This document shows, piece after piece, positions 1 through 5,396 of a DNA stretch of 5,396 nucleotides (the stretch's first letter is position 1; each line of letters starts with the position of its first letter). The stretch covers positions 1-5,396 of the forward strand of contig DASPFV010000154.1 in NCBI GenBank assembly GCA_035620975.1, read 5' to 3'. Source of the stretch: DASPFV01 sp035620975. GTDB lineage: Bacteria; Acidobacteriota; Vicinamibacteria; Vicinamibacterales; 2-12-FULL-66-21. Below the pieces are notes generated by a model. That model was not told the origin of the DNA and made no database searches. It worked only from the letters and a program-made list of their open reading frames with translations. Position numbers and translations under genes: made by a program.

Positions 1-1560
<1,560 letters not shown>

Positions 1561-1713
1561 CCGGCGGCGCCGTGCGCGCTCGTCGCGCACGCTTGTCCCT
1601 GTGTCACACGTGACCGGCGGGCAGATTCCCGGCACGCCCCCGCTACCCCCTTCCGTCGCCGTTTCACGACCCTTGGAGCAGCAGCCGGCCCACACCCATT
1701 CGACCAGGCAGCC
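1561..1713. other. Intergenic gap between the hybrid kinase and the receiver gene
   Basis: These 153 bases hold no convincing gene. They contain the 1571-1591 hairpin, a short dyad GTCAC-AC-GTGAC at 1603-1614 that includes CACGTG (1607-1612), and a GGAG at 1675-1678 with no start codon at a suitable distance. I see no clear -35/-10 pair. A promoter or operator for the receiver gene could lie here, but nothing proves it. Confidence 0.5.
1571..1591 (+). terminator. GC-rich hairpin after the hybrid kinase, terminator-like but without a U-tract
   Basis: A perfect 8-bp inverted repeat, CGTGCGCG (1571-1578) and CGCGCACG (1584-1591), encloses a 5-base loop and begins 10 bases after the kinase stop codon. 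Position and stability fit a 3'-end or attenuating hairpin. What follows (CTTGTCCCTG) is not a T-run, so intrinsic termination is doubtful. It may instead stabilise the mRNA end or be chance in GC-rich DNA. Confidence 0.35.
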
Positions 1714-2103
1714 GTGGAACCGCCGACCGTGCTCATTGCCGATGACGACGTTGACCTGCGGCTCTACCTGCGGACGTGTCTGGAGAGTCTGGGCCCCCGC
1801 ATCGCCCGTGTGATCGAGGCAGCCGACGGCCTGACCGCCCTGCGGCTCGCCCGCTCCGGTGTCGTGGATGTGCTCATCAGCGACGTGGTCATGCCCGGGT
1901 TGAACGGCCGGGCGCTGTGCGACGCGATCCGCGCCGATGCGGGTCTGCGCGCCATCCCCGTACTGCTGATCAGTGGCGAGGATCCCGCGGCGGGCGCCGG
2001 CAGCGCGGACGCGTTCCTGGCCAAGCCGTTCAACGCCCATCAGCTGCTCGCGGCCGTAGAGGGACTGCTGTCGGCACACGGACGGCCGCCCCCCGACGCG
2101 TGA
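1714..2103 (+). CDS. Single-domain response regulator (receiver only)
   Basis: A 129-residue protein that is almost entirely one CheY-like receiver domain, the usual length for a stand-alone receiver. Visible active-site residues are the acidic cluster D10-D12 after strand 1 (TVLIADDD), phospho-acceptor D57 in LISDVVMPG, S87 at the switch Ser/Thr position (LLIS-GED), and K104 before Pro-Phe (LAKPF). There is no output domain: the chain ends about 10 residues after the last helix with a Pro-rich tail (RPPPDA). Such proteins work by phosphotransfer or by binding a partner such as a kinase, motor or enzyme. The start is a GTG chosen because it gives a complete first strand; no good ribosome binding site precedes it, and a second in-frame GTG at 1729 would remove five residues. 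It lies 153 bases after the hybrid kinase, so it may take phosphate from that or a related kinase; this is inference. Confidence 0.88.
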   Translation: MEPPTVLIADDDVDLRLYLRTCLESLGPRIARVIEAADGLTALRLARSGVVDVLISDVVMPGLNGRALCDAIRADAGLRAIPVLLISGEDPAAGAGSADAFLAKPFNAHQLLAAVEGLLSAHGRPPPDA

Positions 2104-2140
2104 AAAGCGCCTATCGACCCTGTGACTCCCCCCTTTCTCG

Positions 2141-2146
2141 AGGAGG
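2141..2146 (+). promoter_or_regulatory. Strong Shine-Dalgarno for the EEP lipoprotein gene
   Basis: AGGAGG lies 6 bases before the ATG at 2153, an ideal spacing. It settles the start, which also places a positively charged n-region and hydrophobic signal segment at the N-terminus. Confidence 0.85.
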
Positions 2147-2152
2147 CACGCA

Positions 2153-3229
2153 ATGCGAACACTCTGGCTGCTTGTCCTGGCCATCGCCGCTGTCACGACC
2201 ACCGGGTGCGATCAGAATGGGCCCGTTGTCCCGACGGATCCGGGGGCGGCGTCATTGCAGATCCCGGACGTGGGGAGAGGGCACGGCCAGTTCACCACGG
2301 TGATGACCCGCAACGTCTGGGTCGGCGTCAACTTGAGAGACATACTCGTTGTTCCGCCCACGGAGATTCCCCAGATGGTCTTCGCGCTGCACCAGGAGCT
2401 GATTCAGTCGCTGCCAGCCGAGAGGATGGACCAGATCGCCGCCGAGATCGCGCGGGAAGCGCCGGACATCGTTGGCCTGCAGGAGGTTTTCCAGATCCGG
2501 GTCAACGGAGAGGTGCAGTTGGACTTCCTCGAACTCCTGCTCGACGGCCTCCAGGACCGTATGGCGTCCTATGACGTCGCCATCGTTCGCACCGCCCTCG
2601 CGGTCGAAGTGCCCGCCCTTCCCCCCGACGGGCCGCTCTACCTGCCCGGCGTCGTGGACCGCGAGGCGATTCTCGTGCGCCGTGGCGTCCCGTACTCGAA
2701 CGCGCGGGCGCAGGCGTTCGACACCTTCTTGTCGTTGGACCTCGGGATCGCGCCCCCGATCCCCTGGCGCCGCGGCTGGGCCTCCGTGGATGCCAGGGTC
2801 CATGGCCGTGACTACCGCTTGTTCACCACCCACCTGGAAACGCAGTCGGCCGGGCCGATCAACGCGGAACAAGGGACGGAGCTGATCGCGGCCGCTGCGA
2901 ATTCACCGCTCCCGGTCATCCTGGTCGGTGACTTCAACTCCGCGGGCAATCCATCCGCCCCGGAAGAGAGAAAGACCGCCACATACGGCAACATGCTCGC
3001 GAGCGGCTACGCGGATGCGTGGCTCGACTTCGGCGGCGGCGTCGATGACGGGCTCACCGCCTACAATGAGCCCGCCGACTACGACCAGCGGCTCGACTTC
3101 GTCTTCTTCCGAGGGTTCCGCGGAGCGGACGACGTGGCGGTCGTCGGCGCGGAGGAAGGGGACCGGACCCCGTCCGGCCTCCGAGCGTCCGATCACGCCG
3201 GCGTGGTCGCCCGGATTCGGCTGCCATAG
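2153..3229 (+). CDS. Exported lipoprotein of the endonuclease/exonuclease/phosphatase (EEP) family
   Basis: A 358-residue protein. Residues 1-18 form a signal peptide (Arg2, then a Leu/Val/Ala core) ending in TTG-C19, a somewhat non-standard lipobox, so a lipid-anchored surface or periplasmic location is likely. A short linker leads to an EEP domain from about residue 46 to the end. The metal and catalytic set looks complete: N54 (TRNVW), E111 (GLQEV), R170/E171 (DREAILV), H227 (TTHLET), D260 and N262 (GDFNS), D315 (RLDFVF) and the closing D347-H348 (ASDHAG). The family comprises Mg-dependent phosphodiesterases and phosphomonoesterases acting on DNA, inositol phosphates or sphingomyelin. The opening TRN-x-W-x-G-x-NL resembles the TRNLYLGADL opening I recall from uncharacterised secreted bacterial members, so the substrate cannot be named. 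It starts 49 bases after the receiver gene and may share its transcript. Confidence 0.9.
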   Translation: MRTLWLLVLAIAAVTTTGCDQNGPVVPTDPGAASLQIPDVGRGHGQFTTVMTRNVWVGVNLRDILVVPPTEIPQMVFALHQELIQSLPAERMDQIAAEIAREAPDIVGLQEVFQIRVNGEVQLDFLELLLDGLQDRMASYDVAIVRTALAVEVPALPPDGPLYLPGVVDREAILVRRGVPYSNARAQAFDTFLSLDLGIAPPIPWRRGWASVDARVHGRDYRLFTTHLETQSAGPINAEQGTELIAAAANSPLPVILVGDFNSAGNPSAPEERKTATYGNMLASGYADAWLDFGGGVDDGLTAYNEPADYDQRLDFVFFRGFRGADDVAVVGAEEGDRTPSGLRASDHAGVVARIRLP

Positions 3230-3324
3230 CCGCCTGTGGTAGAAGTACGGGGCCGCAAGAGAGGAGGGGCGCGGGAAGGCCCGTCGCATCCTCGAAACCG
3301 CCCAGACACGAGCGAGGGAGAACC
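3230..3324. other. Intergenic gap between the two lipoprotein genes
   Basis: These 95 bases carry a purine-rich stretch with an orphan AGGAGG (3262-3267) that has no start codon nearby, a 4-bp CGGG-AAGG-CCCG hairpin (3272-3283), and the Shine-Dalgarno of the next gene. No convincing promoter or terminator is visible, so co-transcription with the preceding gene is possible. Confidence 0.45.
3314..3320 (+). promoter_or_regulatory. Ribosome binding site for the alpha/beta-hydrolase gene
   Basis: The purine-rich GAGGGAG ends 4 bases before the ATG at 3325. With the typical lipoprotein signal that follows (Arg-rich start, then LAAC), it supports this start. Confidence 0.65.
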
Positions 3325-4503
3325 ATGAGAGGAAGAAGAGCTGTCGCTGCGGCCAGCGCGCTGATGCTGGCGGCCTGCGTCGAGGGTGCCACGGCGCCTG
3401 CCGCATCCACTGCATTAGGTATCTCATCGAGCGTGAATCCGTCGAGTGTTGAGCTCATCGACGGCAGCACGGGTCCCGGATCGCTCTATCGCCTCGCGCG
3501 TCCGGCGAACTGGAACGGCGACCTGGTGATCTACGCCCATGGCCGCGTCTCTCCGAACGAACCCGTCGCGCTGCCCGCCGAAGGCAACGACTTCATCGCC
3601 ATGTTCGGGGCGCAGGGGTTCGCGGTCGCCTTCTCGAGCTTCTCGGAGAACGGCTGGGTCGTGAAGGATGCCGCGCAACGCACGCATCAGTTGCTCGGCA
3701 TCTTCGTCTCGAAGTTCGGGAGGCCGAACCGCGTGTACCTCGGCGGCGCGTCGATGGGCGGGCTGATCGCGATCAAGCTGGCGGAGACGCATCCCCAGGA
3801 CTATGCCGGCGTGCTGGCCGCGTGCGCCGTGGCCGGCGGTACGCAGCTCAACTTTGACTACCACGCGAACGTACGAACGCTGTTCGATTTCTTCTACCCC
3901 GGCGTGCTGCCGGGCAACGCCGCGTTCCTGCCTGAGGATACGGACATCGATCAGCAGATCATCGCGGCGGCCGTCGCCGCAATGACGGCGGACCCGGCTC
4001 CGGCGGCTTACATCGCGCTGCTGGACCAGACGCCCGTCCCATATGCGAACGGTGCCGAGCTGGTTGAGTCGATCGTCACGGCCCTCGTCGGAAATGCCTC
4101 AGACCTCACGGATGACCTCCTTGCCCGGAAGCCGTACTTCGACAATCGGAGTAGCACCTATTCGAGTGTATCGCTTCCGGCGCCGCTGCTCGAGGCGATC
4201 AACGCAGGCGTGCAGCGATTCAGCGCTTCGCCCGCTGCACTGGCTTCCCTCGACCATAACTACATGCCGTCAGGCGACCTCCGGATGCCGATGGTGATGA
4301 TGTCGAATGTGCGCGATCCCGTGGTTCCGGGGTTCAACCAGGCCTCGTACCTCACCGCGGTCACCGCCACCGGCAGCGCGAACCTGCTCGTCCAACGGGA
4401 GGTGAACGCGTACGGGCACTGCGCGTTCACACCGAGCGAGATCGCAACGGCGTTCACCGATCTCGTGTTCTGGGTGCAGTTCGGCATCACGCCCAGTCCA
4501 TAG
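3325..4503 (+). CDS. Exported lipoprotein, serine alpha/beta-hydrolase
   Basis: A 392-residue protein. The N-terminus (MRGRR, hydrophobic Ala/Leu segment, lipobox LAA-C18) is a classic lipoprotein signal, so the enzyme should be anchored outside the cytoplasm. The hydrolase fold starts near residue 53. YAHGR (70-74) is the His-Gly oxyanion-hole strand, GGASMGG (140-146) is the nucleophile elbow with S143, D331 in NVRDPVVP is the likely acid, and H365 in YGHCAF the catalytic base, all in the expected order. Between about 172 and 315 lies a large, partly helical insert where a lid or substrate-binding cap would sit. Cys167 and Cys366 are the only cysteines besides the lipidated one; Cys366 directly follows the catalytic His, and a disulfide is conceivable. 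The overall pattern is nearest secreted esterase or prolyl-oligopeptidase-like hydrolases; ester versus peptide substrate cannot be decided. It follows the EEP lipoprotein by 95 bases. Confidence 0.9.
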   Translation: MRGRRAVAAASALMLAACVEGATAPAASTALGISSSVNPSSVELIDGSTGPGSLYRLARPANWNGDLVIYAHGRVSPNEPVALPAEGNDFIAMFGAQGFAVAFSSFSENGWVVKDAAQRTHQLLGIFVSKFGRPNRVYLGGASMGGLIAIKLAETHPQDYAGVLAACAVAGGTQLNFDYHANVRTLFDFFYPGVLPGNAAFLPEDTDIDQQIIAAAVAAMTADPAPAAYIALLDQTPVPYANGAELVESIVTALVGNASDLTDDLLARKPYFDNRSSTYSSVSLPAPLLEAINAGVQRFSASPAALASLDHNYMPSGDLRMPMVMMSNVRDPVVPGFNQASYLTAVTATGSANLLVQREVNAYGHCAFTPSEIATAFTDLVFWVQFGITPSP

Positions 4504-4560
4504 CGCGTCGCGCATGCCTGCAAACCTCGGAGTTGACGGCGCCGCAGCGAACCCTTGCCC

Positions 4561-4564
4561 GGAG
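4561..4564 (+). promoter_or_regulatory. Ribosome binding site for the multicopper-oxidase-like gene
   Basis: GGAG lies 8 bases before the ATG at 4573, which is directly followed by a second ATG at 4576. The in-frame stop TGA at 4534-4536 and the lack of other ATG/GTG codons before 4573 limit the choice; only a TTG at 4555 would give a longer protein. Confidence 0.5.
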
Positions 4565-4572
4565 AATCGGCC

Positions 4573-5396
4573 ATGATGCTGACCCTGCTCGGGTCGATGG
4601 TGACGACAGTCCTGTTGCAGGAATCCGCCGTGCCGCCTCCGCCCCGGATGAGCCTCCCCCGGCCAGCGGCCGGTGCGCCGATCGCCGCCGTGAATCAGAA
4701 TCAGGTGGCCGCCGGTACCCTCACGGGCCGCACGCTCACCCTCGCGCTCGACATCGTCGAGGCGGGGTTTCAGGCCGAAGGGCCCCACGATCCCGTGGTG
4801 CGGATCCTGGCCTTTGCCGAACCGGGCAGGGCGCCGGTGGTGCCCGGTCCGATGATCCGCGGATCGCTCGGCACGACGGTGCGGCTCACCCTCCGCAACC
4901 GGACCGATTCAGCGGTGTTCGTGGGCGGGCTGCGCCGCACCCTGCCAGCCGACCGCGACACCATCAACGTCGCCGCCGGAGCGGTGCGCGAGGTCACCTT
5001 CACGCTGGATCGGGTCGGCAACTATTTCTACTGGGCCGCGCTCAAGGGCCTCTCGAGCTTCGAAGACCGCGACTGGCTCGACTCGCAGCTCACTGGCGCG
5101 ATGATCGTCGATCCAGCCGGCGCGACTCGCCGATCCGGACAGGAGCATGTCTGGCTGATCACCGAGTGGTTTCTCCGGCCGCCAGGGGCCCGGGGCTTCG
5201 AGTCGGCGCTGGTGTTCAACGGGAAGGCCTGGCCCTACAACGAGCGGCTGACCTTCATGCAGGGCGACTCGGTGCACGTCCGCGTCATCAATGCCTCCGC
5301 GATCGAGCACCCGCTCCACCTGCACGGCTTCTACTTCCGGGTGGAGCGCTCGGGGGTCGAGCGGGCCGATACGGTCGTGCCCCGGTCGCGCCAGGC
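4573..5396 (+). CDS. Multicopper-oxidase-like protein with degenerate first domain (3' partial)
   Basis: The frame runs from ATG 4573 off the end of the window, giving 274 residues. A short hydrophobic N-terminus (about 2-15) without Lys/Arg is a weak export signal. Residues about 48-181 form a first cupredoxin domain: PGPMIRGSLGTTVRLTLRN (91-109), then the Y-F-Y strand near 149-156 and SQLTGAMIVD (171-180). A second cupredoxin domain begins near 190, with VFNGKAWPYNERLTF (214-228), GDSVHVRVIN (231-240) and the copper motif HPLHLHG (H246, H249, H251). This order resembles two-domain laccase-like oxidases. In domain 1 the expected HWHG is FVGG (116-119) and the expected YHSH is YWAA (153-156), so all four type 2/3 ligands are missing. 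The C-terminal HCH motif would lie beyond the window. I recall related proteins in environmental bacteria annotated as multicopper oxidase domain proteins. Whether this one oxidises a substrate, only binds copper, or is structural is open. It starts 69 bases after the hydrolase gene. Confidence 0.85.
   Translation, partial: MMLTLLGSMVTTVLLQESAVPPPPRMSLPRPAAGAPIAAVNQNQVAAGTLTGRTLTLALDIVEAGFQAEGPHDPVVRILAFAEPGRAPVVPGPMIRGSLGTTVRLTLRNRTDSAVFVGGLRRTLPADRDTINVAAGAVREVTFTLDRVGNYFYWAALKGLSSFEDRDWLDSQLTGAMIVDPAGATRRSGQEHVWLITEWFLRPPGARGFESALVFNGKAWPYNERLTFMQGDSVHVRVINASAIEHPLHLHGFYFRVERSGVERADTVVPRSRQ

Noticed and set aside
1776..2303. Plus-strand open frame of 175 codons across the receiver gene and the start of the EEP gene
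   Set aside because: Arg-rich shadow product with no domain, overlapping two well-supported genes in another frame.
2122..2574. Plus-strand open frame of 150 codons overlapping the start of the EEP gene
   Set aside because: The overlapping frame from 2153 has an ideal ribosome binding site, a signal peptide and catalytic motifs; this one has an Arg/Pro/Gly-rich shadow composition.
2252..2872. Minus-strand open frame (206 codons) inside the EEP gene
   Set aside because: Shadow of a clearly real gene; its composition follows the complementary codons and no motif is visible.
2153..3229. Naming the EEP protein a sphingomyelinase or DNase
   Set aside because: The catalytic residues are shared by the entire superfamily and I see no substrate-specific motif.
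3218..3232. CGGCT-GCCAT-AGCCG hairpin over the EEP stop codon as a terminator
   Set aside because: Only a 5-bp stem with no T-run, partly within coding sequence; expected by chance.
4533..4561. TTGACG at 4533-4538 as a -35 box for the oxidase-like gene
   Set aside because: No -10-like hexamer at 16-18 bases: the base window there reads TGCCCG. The match is to one box only.
4573..5396. Assigning the last gene as a functional laccase or copper-resistance oxidase (CopA/CueO)
   Set aside because: First-domain copper ligands are absent, no Met-rich region is visible and the C-terminal half is missing, so neither name can be supported.

Overview
This is a GC-rich stretch of bacterial chromosome with five genes, all on the + strand and tightly packed, and no RNA gene, mobile element or CRISPR array that I can see. 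Two lipoprotein-type signal sequences and a one-protein hybrid two-component regulator with an AraC-type output suggest a Gram-negative bacterium. My best guess is Gemmatimonadota or a similar high-GC soil lineage, since comparable hybrid regulators and multicopper-oxidase-like proteins with a degenerate first domain are, as I recall, common there. No rRNA or marker gene is present to prove it.

Region 1 (1-2103) is signalling. The window opens inside the H-box of a large hybrid sensor kinase (HisKA - HATPase_c - receiver - AraC-type HTH) whose sensor part lies upstream. After a 153-base gap holding a GC-rich hairpin and a short dyad comes a single-domain receiver protein with a GTG start.

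Region 2 (2153-4503) encodes two predicted exported lipoproteins. The first is a metal-dependent endonuclease/exonuclease/phosphatase (EEP) fold enzyme with its full catalytic set. The second is a serine alpha/beta-hydrolase with a recognisable Ser-Asp-His triad.

Region 3 (4573 to the window end) is the first part of a multicopper-oxidase-like protein, cut off by the window edge. Its second cupredoxin domain keeps the HPLHLHG copper motif, but all four histidines expected in the first domain are replaced. This is the most unusual feature here.

A plausible but unproven reading is that the regulators control a small set of cell-surface or periplasmic hydrolases and a redox protein. Spacings of 49, 95 and 69 bases between the downstream genes allow co-transcription but do not prove it. 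I see no strong evidence of a wholly new system. The copper-site-degenerate oxidase and the grouping of signalling genes with exported enzymes are the points worth following.
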